From assembly GCF_029227915.1 (NCBI RefSeq), contig NC_079876.1, positions 7,442,001 through 7,506,000 on the forward strand: a stretch of DNA of 64,000 nucleotides, in the 5' to 3' direction. The notes beneath the pieces were generated by a model. The model had not been told where the DNA came from. It did not search any database and saw only the letters and a list, made by a program, of their open reading frames with translations. The DNA comes from Hydractinia symbiolongicarpus. Taxonomy: Eukaryota > Cnidaria > Hydrozoa > Anthoathecata > Hydractiniidae. The translations under genes were made by a program, and so were the position numbers. Of this stretch, positions 23,609 to 36,799 are shown piece after piece (within the stretch, counting starts at the first letter, position 1; every line of letters starts with the position of its first letter).

Positions 23609-24766
23609 TCGTTTGGGAAATTAGTTTACTCCCTGGGTACTTTCTTTGTATACTTTTCACTATACGGGCCAAGCCCGGGATTTACGGGAAATTGCGGGTT
23701 TTCGTTTGCCGGCGATTAAACTTCTTTTATTCAGCGTGTCATCAGAAATGAAAACATTTTTAAAAACTACAAGTCTTATGCGTTTTAGTGGTGAAAAAAT
23801 AATTTAAAAAATCGTTCTGGAAATGAGTTTACTCACAGGGTACTTTCTTTGTATACATTCGACTATACGGGCCAAGCCCGGGATTTACGGGAAATCGCAG
23901 GTTTTCGTTTGCCGGCGATTAAACCTCTTTCATTAAGCGTCTCATCAAAAATGAAAACATTTTTGAAAACTACAAGTCTCATGCGTTTTAGTGGTGAAAA
24001 AAAATTTTAAAAATCGTTCGGGAAATGAGTTTACTTCCTGGGTTCTTTCTTTGTATACATTCGACTATACGGGCCAAGCCCGGGATTTACGCGAAATCGC
24101 GGGATTTCGTTTGCCGGCGATGAAACCTCTTTTATTAAGCGTCTCATCAAAAATGAAAACATTTTTAAAAACTACAAGTCTCAAGGGCTTTAGTGGTGAC
24201 ATAATAATTTAAAAAATTGTTCGGGAAATGAGTTTACTCCCTGGGTACTTTCTTTGTATACATTCGACTATACGGGCCAAGCCCGGGAATTACGGGAAAT
24301 CGCAGGATTTTGTTTGCCGGCGATTAAACCTCTTTTATTAAGCGTCTCATCAAAAATGAAAACATTTTTGAAAACTACAAGTCTCATGCGTTTTAGTGGT
24401 GAAAAAATAATTTAAAAAATCGTTCGGGAAATGAGTTTACACCTCGGGTACTTTCTTTGTATACTTTTGACTATACGGGCCGAGTCCGGGATTTACGGGA
24501 AATCGCAGGTTTTCGTTTGCCGGCGATTAAACTTCTTTTATTCAGCGTCTCATCAAAAATGAAAACATTTTTTAAAACTACAAGTCTCATGCGTTTTAGT
24601 GGTGAAAAAATAATTTAAAAAATCGTTAAGGAAATGAGTTTACTCCCTGGGTACTTTCTTTGTATACTTTTGACTATACGGGCCGAGTCCGGGATTTACG
24701 GGAAGTCGTGGGTTTTTGTTTGCCGGCGATTAAACTTCTTTTATTCAGCGTCTCATCAAAAATGAA

Positions 24767-24782
24767 AGTATTTTTAAATACT
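24767..24782. other. 16-bp palindrome without adjoining fragment
   Basis: The palindrome is followed by ACAAGTCTAATGGGC (TAATGG instead of TCATGG), a mark shared with 33,488 and 36,784. Just downstream, at 24,798, the second copy of the large duplication begins. Confidence 0.85.
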
Positions 24783-27700
24783 ACAAGTCTAATGGGCTTT
24801 AGTGGTGAAAAAATAATTCAAAAATTCGTTAGGGAAATGGGTTTACTCACTGGGTACTTTCCTTGTATACTTTTGACTATACGGGCCGAGACCGGGATTT
24901 ACGGGAAATCGCGGGTTTTCGTTTGCCGGCGATTAAACTTCTTTTATTCAGCGTCTCATCAAAAATGAAAACATTTTTAAAAACTACAAGTCTCATGGGC
25001 TTTAGTGGTAAAATATAAATTTAAAAAATCGTTTTGGAAATGAGTTTACTCCCGGGGTACTTTCTTTGTATACTTTTGACTATACGGGCCGAGTCCGGGA
25101 TTTGCGGGAAATCGCAGGTTTTCGTTTGCCGGCGATTAAACTTCTTTTATTCAGCGTCTGATCAAAAATAAAAACATTTTTGAAAACTACAAGTCTCATG
25201 CGTTTTAGTGGTGAGAAAATAATTTAAAAAATCGTTCGAGAAATGATTTTACACCCTGGGTACTTTCTTTGTATACTTTTGACTATACGGGCCGAGTGTG
25301 GGATTTACGTGAAATCGCAGGTTTTCGTTTGCCGGCGATTAAACCACTTTCATTAAGCGTCTCATCAAAAATGAAAAGATTTCTGAAAACTACAAGTCTC
25401 ATGCGTTTTAGTGGTGAAAAAATAATTTAAAAAATCGTTCGGGAAATGAGTTTACTCCCTGGGTACTTTCTTTGTATACTTTTCACTCTACGGGCCGAGT
25501 CCGGGATTTACGGGAAATCGCAGGTTTTCGTTTGCCGGCGATTAAACTTCTTTTATTCAGCGTCTCATCAAAAATGAAAACATTTTTGAAAACTACAAGT
25601 CTCATGCGTTTTAGTGGTGAAAAAATGAGTTAAAAAATCGTTCGGGAAATGGGTTTACTCCCTGGGTACTATCTTTGTATACTTTTGACTATACGGGCCA
25701 AGCCCGGGATGTACGGGAAATCCCGGGTTTTCGTTTGCCGGCGATTAAACTTCTTTTATTCAGCGTCTCATCAGATATGAAAACATTTTTGAAAACTACA
25801 AGTCTTATGCGTTTTAGTGGTGAAAAAATAATTTAAAAAATCGTTCTGGAAATGAGTTTACTCACAGGGTACTTTCTTTGTATACATTCGACTATACGGG
25901 CCAAGCCCGGGATTTACGGGAAATTGCGGGTTTTCATGTGCCGGCGATTAAACCTCTTTCATTAAGCCTCTCATCAAAAATGAAAACATTTTTGAAAACT
26001 ACAAGTCTCATGCGTTTTAGTGGTGAAAAAAAAATTAAAAAATCGTTCGGGAAATGAGTTTACTTCCTGGGTTCTTTCTTTGTATACATTCGACTATACG
26101 GGCCAAGCCCGGGATTTACGCGAAATCGCGGGATTTCGTTTGCCGGCGATGAAACCTCTTTTATTAAGCGTCTCATCAAAAATGAAAACATTTTTAAAAA
26201 CTACAAGTCTCATGGGCTTTAGTGGTGACATAATAATTTAAAAAATCGTTCGGGAAATGAGTTTACACCCCGGGTACTTTCTTTGTATACTTTTGACTAT
26301 ACGGGCCGAGTCCGGGATTTACGGGAAATCGCAGGTTTTGGTTTGCCGGCAATTAAACTTCTTTTATTCAGCGTCTCATCAAAAATGAAAACATTTTTGA
26401 AAACTACAAGTCTCATGCGTTTTAGTGGTGAAAAAAAAATTTAAAAAATCGTTCGGGAAATGAGTTTACTCCCTGGGTACTTTCTTTGTATACTTTTCAC
26501 TCTACGGGCCGAGTCCGGGATTTACGGGAAATCGCAGTTTTTCGTTTGCCGGCGATTAAACTTCTTTTATTCAGCGTCTCATCAAAAATGAAAACATTTT
26601 TGAAAACTACAAGTCTCATGCGTTTTAGTGGTGAAAAAATGAGTTAAAAAATCGTTCGGGAAATGGGTTTACTCCCTGGGTACTATCTTTGTATACTTTT
26701 GACTATACGGGCCAAGCCCGGGATGTACGGGAAATCGCGGGTTTTCGTTTGCCGGCGATTAAACTTCTTTTATTCAGCGTCTCATCAGAAATGAAAACAT
26801 TTTTGAAAACTACAAGTCTTATGCGTTTTAGTGGTGAAAAAATAATTTAAAAAATTGTTCTGGAAATGAGTTTACTCACAGGGTACTTTCTTTGTATACA
26901 TTCGACTATACGGGCCAAGCCCAGGATTTACGGGAAATCGCGGGTTTTCGTTTGCCGGCGATTAAACCTCTTTCATTAAGCGTCTCATCAAAAATGAAAA
27001 CATTTTTGAAAACTACAAGTCTCATGCGTTTTAGTGGTGAAAAAAAAATTAAAAAATCGTTCGGGAAATGAGTTTACTTCCTGGGTTCTTTCTTTGTATA
27101 CATTCGACTATACGGGCCAAGCCCGGGATTTACGCGAAATCGCGGGATTTCGTTTGCCGGCGATGAAACCTCTTTTATTAAGCGTCTCATCAAAAATGAA
27201 AACATTTTTAAAAACTACAAGTCTCATGGGCTTTAGTGGTGACATAATAATTTAAAAAATCGTTCGGGAAATGAGTTTACACCCCGGGTACTTTCTTTGT
27301 ATACTTTTGACTATACGGGCCGAGTCCGGGATTTACGGGAAATCGCAGGTTTTCGTTTGCCGGCGATTAAACTTCTTTTATTCAGCGTCTCATCAAAAAT
27401 GAAAACATTTTTGAAAACTACAAGTCTCATGCGTTTTAGTGGTGAAAAAAAAATTTAAAAAATCGTTCAGGAAATGAGTTTAATTCCTGGGTACTTTCTT
27501 TGTATACATTCGACTATACGGGCCAAGCCCGGGATTTACGGGAAATCGCGGGATTTCGTTTGCCGGCGATTAAACCTCTTTTATTAAGCGTCTCATCAAA
27601 AATGAAAACGTTTTTAAAAAATACAAGTCTCATGGGCTTTAGTGGTGAAATAATAATTTAAAAAATCGTTCGGGAAATGAGTTTACACCCCGGGTACTTT

Positions 27701-28274
27701 CTTTGTATACTTTTGACTATACGGGCCGAGTCCGGGATTTACGGGAAATCGCAGGTTTTCGTTTGACGGCGATTAAACTTCTTTTATTCAGCGTCTCATC
27801 AAAAATGAAAACATTTTTGAAAACTACAAGTCTCATGCGTTTTAGTGGTGAAAAAATAATTTAAAAAATCGTTCGGGAAATGAGTTTAAACCCCGGGTAC
27901 TTTCTTTGTATACTTTTGACTATACGAGCCGAGTCCGGGATTTACGGGAAATCGCAGGTTTTCGTTTGCCGGCGATTAAACTTCTTTTATTCAGCGTCTC
28001 ATCAAAAATGAAAACATTTTTGAAAACTACAAGTCTCATGCGTTTAAGTGGTGAAAAAATAATTTAAAAAATCGTTCGGGAAATGAATTTACACCCCGGG
28101 TACTTTCTTTGTATACTTTTGACTATACGGGCCGAGTCCGGGATTTACGGGAAGTCGTGGGTTTTTGTTTGCCGGCGATTAAACTTCTTTTATTCAGCGT
28201 CTCATCAAAAATGAAAGTATTTTTAAATACTACAAGTCTCATGGGCTTTAGTGGTGAAATAATAATTTAAAAAA

Positions 28275-28324
28275 TCGTTTTTTTCGTCTCATGGGCTTTA
28301 GTGGTGAAATATTAATTTAAAAAA
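28275..28324 (+). repeat. 50-bp truncated monomer 5
   Basis: Duplicate of the fragment at 20,365 (offset 7,910). Palindrome at 28,216-28,231. Confidence 0.92.
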
Positions 28325-28933
28325 TCGTTTGGGAAATTAGTTTACTCCCTGGGTACTTTCTTTGTATACTTTTCACTATACGGGCCACGCCCGGGATTTA
28401 CGGGAAATCGCGGGTTTTCGTTTGCCGGCGATTAAACTTCTTTTATTCAGCGTCTCATCAGGAATGAAAACATTTTTAAAAACTACAAGTCTTATGCGTT
28501 TTAGTGGTGAAAAAATAATTTAAAAAATCGTTCTGGAAATGAGTTTAAACCCCGGGTACTTTCTTTGTATATTTTTGACTATACGAGCCGAGTCCGGGAT
28601 TTACGGGAAATCGCAGGTTTTCGTTTGCCGGCGATTAAACTTCTTTTATTCAGCGTCTCATCAAAAATGAAAACATTTTTGAAAACTACAAGTCTCATGC
28701 GTTTAAGTGGTGAAAAAATAATTTAAAAAATCGTTCGGGAAATGAATTTACACCCCGGGTACTTTCTTTGTATACTTTTGACTATACGGGCCGAGTCCGG
28801 GATTTACGGGAAGTCGTGGGTTTTTGTTTGCCGGCGATTAAACTTCTTTTATTCAGCGTCTCATCAAAAATGAAAGTATTTTTAAATACTACAAGTCTCA
28901 TGGGCTTTAGTGGTGAAATAATAATTTAAAAAA

Positions 28934-28983
28934 TCGTTTTTTTCGTCTCATGGGCTTTAGTGGTGAAATATTAATTTAAAAAA
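28934..28983 (+). repeat. 50-bp truncated monomer 6
   Basis: Duplicate of the fragment at 21,024. Palindrome at 28,875-28,890. Confidence 0.92.
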
Positions 28984-29795
28984 TCGTTTGGGAAATTAGT
29001 TTACTCCCTGGGTACTTTCTTTGTATACTTTTCACTATACGGGCCACGCCCGGGATTTACGGGAAATCGCGGGTTTTCGTTTGCCGGCGATTAAACTTCT
29101 TTTATTCAGCGTCTCATCAGAAATGAAAACATTTTTAAAAACTACAAGTCTTATGCGTTTTAGTGGTGAAAAAATAATTTAAAAAATCGTTCTGGAAATG
29201 AGTTTACTCACAGGGTACTTTCTTTGTATACATTCGACTATACGGGCCAAGCCCGGGATTTACGGGAAATCGCGGGTTTTCGTTTGCCGGCGATTAAACC
29301 TCTTTCATTAAGCGTCTCATCAAAAATGAAAACATTTTTAAAAAATACAAGTCTCATGGGTTTTAGTGGTGAAATAATAATTTAAAAAATCGTTCGGGAA
29401 ATGAGTTTACACCCCGGGTACTTTCTTTGTATACTTTTGACTATACGGGCCGAGTCCGGGATTTACGGGAAATCGCAGGTTTTCGTTTGCCGGCGATTAA
29501 ACTTCTTTTATTCAGCGTCTCATCAAAAATGAAAACATTTTTGAAAACTACAAGTCTCATGCGTTTAAGTGGTGAAAAAATAATTTAAAAAATCGTTCGG
29601 GAAATGAGTTTACACCCCGGGTACTTTCTTTGTATACTTTTGACTATACGGGCCGAGTCCGGGATTTACGGGAAGTCGTGGGTTTTTGTTTGCCGGCGAT
29701 TAAACTTCTTTTATTCAGTGTCTCATCAAAAATGAAAGTATTTTTAAATACTACAAGTCTCATGGGCTTTAGTGGTGAAATAGTAATTTAAAAAA

Positions 29796-29845
29796 TCGTT
29801 TTTTTCGTCTCATGGGCTTTAGTGGTGAAATATTAATTTAAAAAA
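29796..29845 (+). repeat. 50-bp truncated monomer 7
   Basis: Duplicate of the fragment at 21,886, including its GAAATAGTAATTT variant. Palindrome at 29,737-29,752. Confidence 0.92.
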
Positions 29846-30394
29846 TCGTTTGGGAAATTAGTTTACTCCCTGGGTACTTTCTTTGTATACTTTTCACTAT
29901 ACGGCCACGCCCGGGATTTACGGGAAATCGCGGGTTTTCGTTTGCCGGCGATTAAACTTCTTTTATTCAGCGTCTCATCAGGAATGAAAACATTTTTAAA
30001 AACTACAAGTCTTATGCGTTTTAGTGGTGAAAAAATAATTTAAAAAATCGTTCTGGAAATGAGTTTAAACCCCGGGTACTTTCTTTGTATACTTTTGACT
30101 ATACGAGCCGAGTCCGGGATTTACGGGAAATCGCAGGTTTTCGTTTGCCGGCGATTAAACTTCTTTTATTCAGCGTCTCATCAAAAATGAAAACATTTTT
30201 GAAAACTACAAGTCTCATGCGTTTAAGTGGTGAAAAAATAATTTAAAAAATCGTTCGGGAAATGAGTTTACACCCCGGGTACTTTCTTTGTATACTTTTG
30301 ACTATACGGGCCGAGTCCGGGATTTACGGGAAGTCGTGGGTTTTTGTTTGCCGGCGATTAAACTTCTTTTATTCAGCGTCTCATCAAAAATGAA

Positions 30395-30410
30395 AGTATT
30401 TTTAAATACT
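30395..30410. other. 16-bp palindrome without adjoining fragment
   Basis: Duplicate of the site at 22,485; again followed by CATGCGTTTTAG and a full monomer. Confidence 0.85.
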
Positions 30411-32279
30411 ACAAGTCTCATGCGTTTTAGTGGTGAAAAAAAAATTTAAAAAATCGTTCGGGAAATGAGTTTAATTCCTGGGTACTTACTTTGTATACAT
30501 TCGACTATACGGGCCAAGCCCGGGATTTACGGGAAATCGCAGGATTTTGTTTGCCGGCGATTAAACCTCTTTTATTAAGCGTCTCATCAAAAATGAAAAC
30601 ATTTTTAAAAAATACAAGTCTCATGGGTTTTAGTGGTGAAATAATAATTTAAAAAATCGTTCGGGAAATGAGTTTACATCCCGGGTACTTTCTTTGTATA
30701 CTTTTGACTATACGGGCCGAGTCCGGGATTTACGGGAAATCGCAGGTTTTCGTTTGCCAGCGATTAAACTTCTTTTATTCAGCGTCTCATCAAAAATGAA
30801 AACATTTTTGAAAACTACAAGTCTCATGCGTTTTAGTGGTGAAAAAATAATTTAAAAAATCGTTCGGGAAATGAGTTTACACCCCGGATACTTTCTTTGT
30901 ATACTTTTGACTATACGAGCCGAGTCCGGGATTTACGGGAAATCGCAGGTTTTCGTTTGCCGGCGATTAAACTTCTTTTATTCAGCGTCTCATCAAAAAT
31001 GAAAACATTTTTGAAAACTACAAGTCTCATGCGTTTTAGTGGTGAAAAAAAATTTTAAAAATCGTTCGGGAAATGAGTTTACTTCCTGGGTTCTTTCTTT
31101 GTATACATTCGACTATACGGGCCAAGCTCGGGATTTACGCAAAATTGCGGGATTTCGTTTGCCGGCGATGAAACCTCTTTTATTAAGCGTCTCATCAAAA
31201 ATGAAAACATTTTTAAAAACTACAAGTCTCATGGGCTTTAGTGGTGACATAATAATTTAAAAAATCGTTCGGGAAATGAGTTTACACCCCGGGTACTTTC
31301 TTTGTATACTTTTGACTATACGGGCCGAGTCCGGGATTTACGGGAAATCGCAGGTTTTTGTTTGCCGGCGATTAAACTTCTTTTATTCAGCGTCTCATCA
31401 AAAATGAAAACATTTTTGAAAACTACAAGTCTCATGCGTTTTAGTGGTGAAAAAAAAATTTAAAAAATCGTTCGGGAAATGAGTTTAATTCCTGGGTACT
31501 TACTTTGTATACATTCGACTATACGGGCCAAGCCCGGGATTTACGGGAAATCGCAGGATTTTGTTTGCCGGCGATTAAACCTCTTTTATTAAGCGTCTCT
31601 TCAAAAATGAAAACATTTTTAAAAAATACAAGTCTCATGGGTTTTAGTGGTGAAATAATAATTTAAAAAATCGTTCGGGAAATGAGTTTACACCCCGGGT
31701 ACTTTCTTTGTATACTTTTGACTATACGGGCCGAGTCCGGGATTTACGGGAAATCGCAGGTTTTCGTTTGCCGGCGATTAAACTTCTTTTATTCAGCGTC
31801 TCATCAAAAATGAAAACATTTTTGAAAACTACAAGTCTCATGCGTTTTAGTGGTGAAAAAATAATTTAAAAAATCGTTCGGGAAATGAGTTTACACCCCG
31901 GATACTTTCTTTGTATACTTTTGACTATACGAGCCGAGTCCGGGATTTACGGGAAATCGCAGGTTTTCGTTTGCCGGCGATTAAACTTCTTTTATTCAGC
32001 GTCTCATCAAAAATGAAAACATTTTTGAAAACTACAAGTCTCATGCGTTTTAGTGGTGAAAAAATAATTTAAGAAATCGTTCGGGAAATGAGTTTACACC
32101 CCGGGTACTTTCTTTGTATACTTTTGACTATACGGGCCGAGTCCGGGATTTACGGGAAGTCGTGGGTTTTTGTTTGCCGGCGATTAAACTTCTTTTATTC
32201 AGCGTCTCATCAAAAATGAAAGTATTTTTAAATACTACAAGTCTCATGGGCTTTAGTGGTGAAATAATAATTTAAAAAA

Positions 32280-32329
32280 TCGTTTTTTTCGTCTCATGGA
32301 CTTTAGTGGTGAAATATTAATTTAAAAAA
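32280..32329 (+). repeat. 50-bp truncated monomer 8
   Basis: Carries CATGGACTTTAG like the fragment at 23,559. Palindrome at 32,221-32,236. Confidence 0.92.
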
Positions 32330-33487
32330 TCGTTTGGGAAATTAGTTTACTCCCTGGGTACTTTCTTTGTATACTTTTCACTATACGGGCCAAGCCCGGG
32401 ATTTACGGGAAATTGCGGGTTTTCGTTTGCCGGCGATTAAACTTCTTTTATTCAGCGTGTCATCAGAAATGAAAACATTTTTAAAAACTACAAGTCTTAT
32501 GCGTTTTAGTGGTGAAAAAATAATTTAAAAAATCGTTCTGGAAATGAGTTTACTCACAGGGTACTTTCTTTGTATACATTCGACTATACGGGCCAAGCCC
32601 GGGATTTACGGGAAATCGCAGGTTTTCGTTTGCCGGCGATTAAACCTCTTTCATTAAGCGTCTCATCAAAAATGAAAACATTTTTGAAAACTACAAGTCT
32701 CATGCGTTTTAGTGGTGAAAAAAAATTTTAAAAATCGTTCGGGAAATGAGTTTACTTCCTGGGTTCTTTCTTTGTATACATTCGACTATACGGGCCAAGC
32801 CCGGGATTTACGCGAAATCGCGGGATTTCGTTTGCCGGCGATGAAACCTCTTTTATTAAGCGTCTCATCAAAAATGAAAACATTTTTAAAAACTACAAGT
32901 CTCAAGGGCTTTAGTGGTGACATAATAATTTAAAAAATTGTTCGGGAAATGAGTTTACTCCCTGGGTACTTTCTTTGTATACATTCGACTATACGGGCCA
33001 AGCCCGGGAATTACGGGAAATCGCAGGATTTTGTTTGCCGGCGATTAAACCTCTTTTATTAAGCGTCTCATCAAAAATGAAAACATTTTTGAAAACTACA
33101 AGTCTCATGCGTTTTAGTGGTGAAAAAATAATTTAAAAAATCGTTCGGGAAATGAGTTTACACCTCGGGTACTTTCTTTGTATACTTTTGACTATACGGG
33201 CCGAGTCCGGGATTTACGGGAAATCGCAGGTTTTCGTTTGCCGGCGATTAAACTTCTTTTATTCAGCGTCTCATCAAAAATGAAAACATTTTTGAAAACT
33301 ACAAGTCTCATGCGTTTTAGTGGTGAAAAAATAATTTAAAAAATCGTTAAGGAAATGAGTTTACTCCCTGGGTACTTTCTTTGTATACTTTTGACTATAC
33401 GGGCCGAGTCCGGGATTTACGGGAAGTCGTGGGTTTTTGTTTGCCGGCGATTAAACTTCTTTTATTCAGCGTCTCATCAAAAATGAA

Positions 33488-33503
33488 AGTATTTTTAAAT
33501 ACT
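33488..33503. other. 16-bp palindrome without adjoining fragment
   Basis: Followed by CTAATGGGC and a full monomer that leads into the CTATGCGGGCC variant. Confidence 0.85.
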
Positions 33504-35575
33504 ACAAGTCTAATGGGCTTTAGTGGTGAAATAATAATTTAAAAAATCGTTCGGGAAATGAGTTTACACCCTGGGTACTTTCTTTGTATACTTTTGACTA
33601 TGCGGGCCGAGTCCGGGGTTTACGGGAAATAGCGGGTTTTCGTTTGCCGGCGATTAAACTTCTTTTATTTAGCGTCTCATCAAAAATAAAAACATTTTTG
33701 AAAACCTCAAGTCTCAGGCGTTTTAGTGGTGAAAAGATAATTTCAAAAATCGTTTTGGAAATGAGTTTACTCACAGGGTACTTTCTTTGTATACATTCGA
33801 CTATACGGGCCAAGCCCGGGATTTACGGGAAATCGCGGGTTTTCGTTTGCCGGCGATTTAACCACTTTCATTAAGCGTCTCATCAAAAATGAAAACATTT
33901 TTGAAAACTACAAGTCTCATGCGTTTTAGTGGTGAAAAAATAATTTAAAAAATCGTTCGGGAAATGAGTTTACACCCCGGATACTTTCTTTGTATACTTT
34001 TGACTATACGAGCCGAGTCCGGGATTTACGGGAAATCGCAGGTTTTCGTTTGCCGGCGATTAAACTTCTTTTATTCAGCGTCTCATCAAAAATGAAAACA
34101 TTTTTGAAAACTACAAGTCTCATGCGTTTTAGTGGTGAAAAAAAATTTTAAAAATCGTTCGGGAAATGAGTTTACTTCCTGGGTTCTTTCTTTGTATACA
34201 TTCGACTATACGGGCCAAGCTCGGGATTTACGCAAAATTGCGGGATTTCGTTTGCCGACGATGAAACCTCTTTTATTAAGCGTCTCATCAAAAATGAAAA
34301 CATTTTTAAAAACTACAAGTCTCATGGGCTTTAGTGGTGACATAATAATTTAAAAAATCGTTCGGGAAATGAGTTTACACCCCGGGTACTTTCTTTGTAT
34401 ACTTTTGACTATACGGGCCGAGTCCGGGATTTACGGGAAATCGCAGGTTTTTGTTTGCCGGCGATTAAACTTCTTTTATTCAGCGTCTCATCAAAAATGA
34501 AAACATTTTTGAAAACTACAAGTCTCATGCGTTTTAGTGGTGAAAAAAAAATTTAAAAAATCGTTCGGGAAATGAGTTTAATTCCTGGGTACTTACTTTG
34601 TATACATTCGACTATACGGGCCAAGCCCGGGATTTACGGGAAATCGCAGGATTTTGTTTGCCGGCGATTAAACCTCTTTTATTAAGCGTCTCTTCAAAAA
34701 TGAAAACATTTTTAAAAAATACAAGTCTCATGGGTTTTAGTGGTGAAATAATAATTTAAAAAATCGTTCGGGAAATGAGTTTACACCCCGGGTACTTTCT
34801 TTGTATACTTTTGACTATACGGGCCGAGTCCGGGATTTACGGGAAATCGCAGGTTTTCGTTTGCCGGCGATTAAACTTCTTTTATTCAGCGTCTCATCAA
34901 AAATGAAAACATTTTTGAAAACTACAAGTCTCATGCGTTTTAGTGGTGAAAAAATAATTTAAAAAATCGTTCGGGAAATGAGTTTACACCCCGGATACTT
35001 TCTTTGTATACTTTTGACTATACGAGCCGAGTCCGGGATTTACGGAAAATCGCAGGTTTTCGTTTGCCGGCGATTAAACTTCTTTTATTCAGCGTCTCAT
35101 CAAAAATGAAAACATTTTTGAAAACTACAAGTCTCATGCGTTTTAGTGGTGAAAAAATAATTTAAGAAATCGTTCGGGAAATGAGTTTACACCCCGGGTA
35201 CTTTCTTTGTATACTTTTGACTATACGGGCCGAGTCCGGGATTTACGGGAAATCGCAGGTTTTCGTTTGCCGGCGATTAAACTTCTTTTATTCAGCGTCT
35301 CATCAAAAATGAAAACATTTTTGAAAACTACAAGTCTCATGCGTTTTAGTGGTGAAAAAATAATTTAAAAAATTGTTCGGGAAATGAGTTTACTCCCTGG
35401 GTACTTTCTTTGTATACTTTTGACTATACGGGCCGAGTCCGGGATTTACGGGAAGTCGTGGGTTTTTGTTTGCCGGCGATTAAACTTCTTTTATTCAGCG
35501 TCTCATCAAAAATGAAAGTATTTTTAAATACTACAAGTCTCATGGGCTTTAGTGGTGAAATAATAATTTAAAAAA

Positions 35576-35625
35576 TCGTTTTTTTCGTCTCATGGGCTTT
35601 AGTGGTGAAATATTAATTTAAAAAA
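35576..35625 (+). repeat. 50-bp truncated monomer 9
   Basis: Has the common CATGGGCTTTAG form, unlike its positional partners at 23,559 and 32,280. Palindrome at 35,517-35,532. Confidence 0.92.
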
Positions 35626-36783
35626 TCGTTTGGGAAATTAGTTTACTCCCTGGGTACTTTCTTTGTATACTTTTCACTATACGGGCCAAGCCCGGGATTT
35701 ACGGGAAATTGCGGGTTTTCGTTTGCCGGCGATTAAACTTCTTTTATTCAGCGTGTCATCAGAAATGAAAACATTTTTAAAAACTACAAGTCTTATGCGT
35801 TTTAGGGGTGAAAAAATAATTTAAAAAATCGTTCTGGAAATGAGTTTACTCACAGGGTACTTTCTTTGTATACATTCGACTATACGGGCCAAGCCCGGGA
35901 TTTACGGGAAATCGCAGGTTTTCGTTTGCCGGCGATTAAACCTCTTTCATTAAGCGTCTCATCAAAAATGAAAACATTTTTGAAAACTACAAGTCTCATG
36001 CGTTTTAGTGGTGAAAAAAAATTTTAAAAATCGTTCGGGAAATGAGTTTACTTCCTGGGTTCTTTCTTTGTATACATTCGACTATACGGGCCAAGCCCGG
36101 GATTTACGCGAAATCGCGGGATTTCGTTTGCCGGCGATGAAACCTCTTTTATTAAGCGTCTCATCAAAAATGAAAACATTTTTAAAAACTACAAGTCTCA
36201 AGGGCTTTAGTGGTGACATAATAATTTAAAAAATTGTTCGGGAAATGAGTTTACTCCCTGGGTACTTTCTTTGTATACATTCGACTATACGGGCCAAGCC
36301 CGGGAATTACGGGAAATCGCAGGATTTTGTTTGCCGGCGATTAAACCTCTTTTATTAAGCGTCTCATCAAAAATGAAAACATTTTTGAAAACTACAAGTC
36401 TCATGCGTTTTAGTGGTGAAAAAATAATTTAAAAAAACGTTCGGGAAATGAGTTTACACCCCGGGTACTTTCTTTGTATACTTTTGACTATACGGGCCGA
36501 GTCCGGGATTTACGGGAAATCGCAGGTTTTCGTTTGCCGGCGATTAAACTTCTTTTATTCAGCGTCTCATCAAAAATGAAAACATTTTTGAAAACTACAA
36601 GTCTCATGCGTTTTAGTGGTGAAAAAATAATTTAAAAAATCGTTCGGGAAATGAGTTTACTCCCTGGGTACTTTCTTTGTATACTTTTGACTATACGGGC
36701 CGAGTCCGGGATTTACGGGAAGTCGTGGGTTTTTGTTTGCCGGCGATTAAACTTCTTTTATTCAGCGTCTCATCAAAAATGAA

Positions 36784-36799
36784 AGTATTTTTAAATACT
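36784..36799. other. 16-bp palindrome without adjoining fragment
   Basis: Third site with the downstream CTAATGGGC mark, matching 24,767 at the 12,017-bp offset. Confidence 0.85.

Larger units (their letters stand above)
23141..24797 (+). repeat. Spacer between the two copies of the large duplication
   Basis: About eight monomers plus one 50-bp fragment. It is not part of the 6.25-kb duplication, but it recurs at 35,161-36,814 (constant offset 12,017 bp, matched at 23,144, 23,559, 23,991 and 24,767). A version lacking one monomer begins at 32,068. The 12,017-bp match extends left to about 22,510. Confidence 0.85.
24798..31050 (+). repeat. Large segmental duplication within the array, copy 2 (6,253 bp)
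   Basis: Partner of 16,888-23,140 at a constant offset of 7,910 bp. It carries the whole internal structure: 5-mers at 25,435 and 26,449, and 50-bp fragments at 28,275, 28,934 and 29,796. Past 31,050 the sequence becomes AATTTTAAAAATCG where copy 1 has TAATTTAAGAAATCG. Confidence 0.92.
30790..33885 (+). repeat. 3.1-kb unit, copy 1 (15 monomers plus 50 bp)
   Basis: Matches the following unit at an offset of 3,093 bp up to about 32,070 and 3,296 bp after that, so this copy lacks one monomer, the one at about 35,166-35,368 in copy 2. Shared marks include CGCAAAATTGCGGG (31,139 and 34,232), the 50-bp fragment and CTATGCGGGCCGAG (33,599 and 36,895). Its first 260 bp overlap the end of the large duplication. 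Confidence 0.85.
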
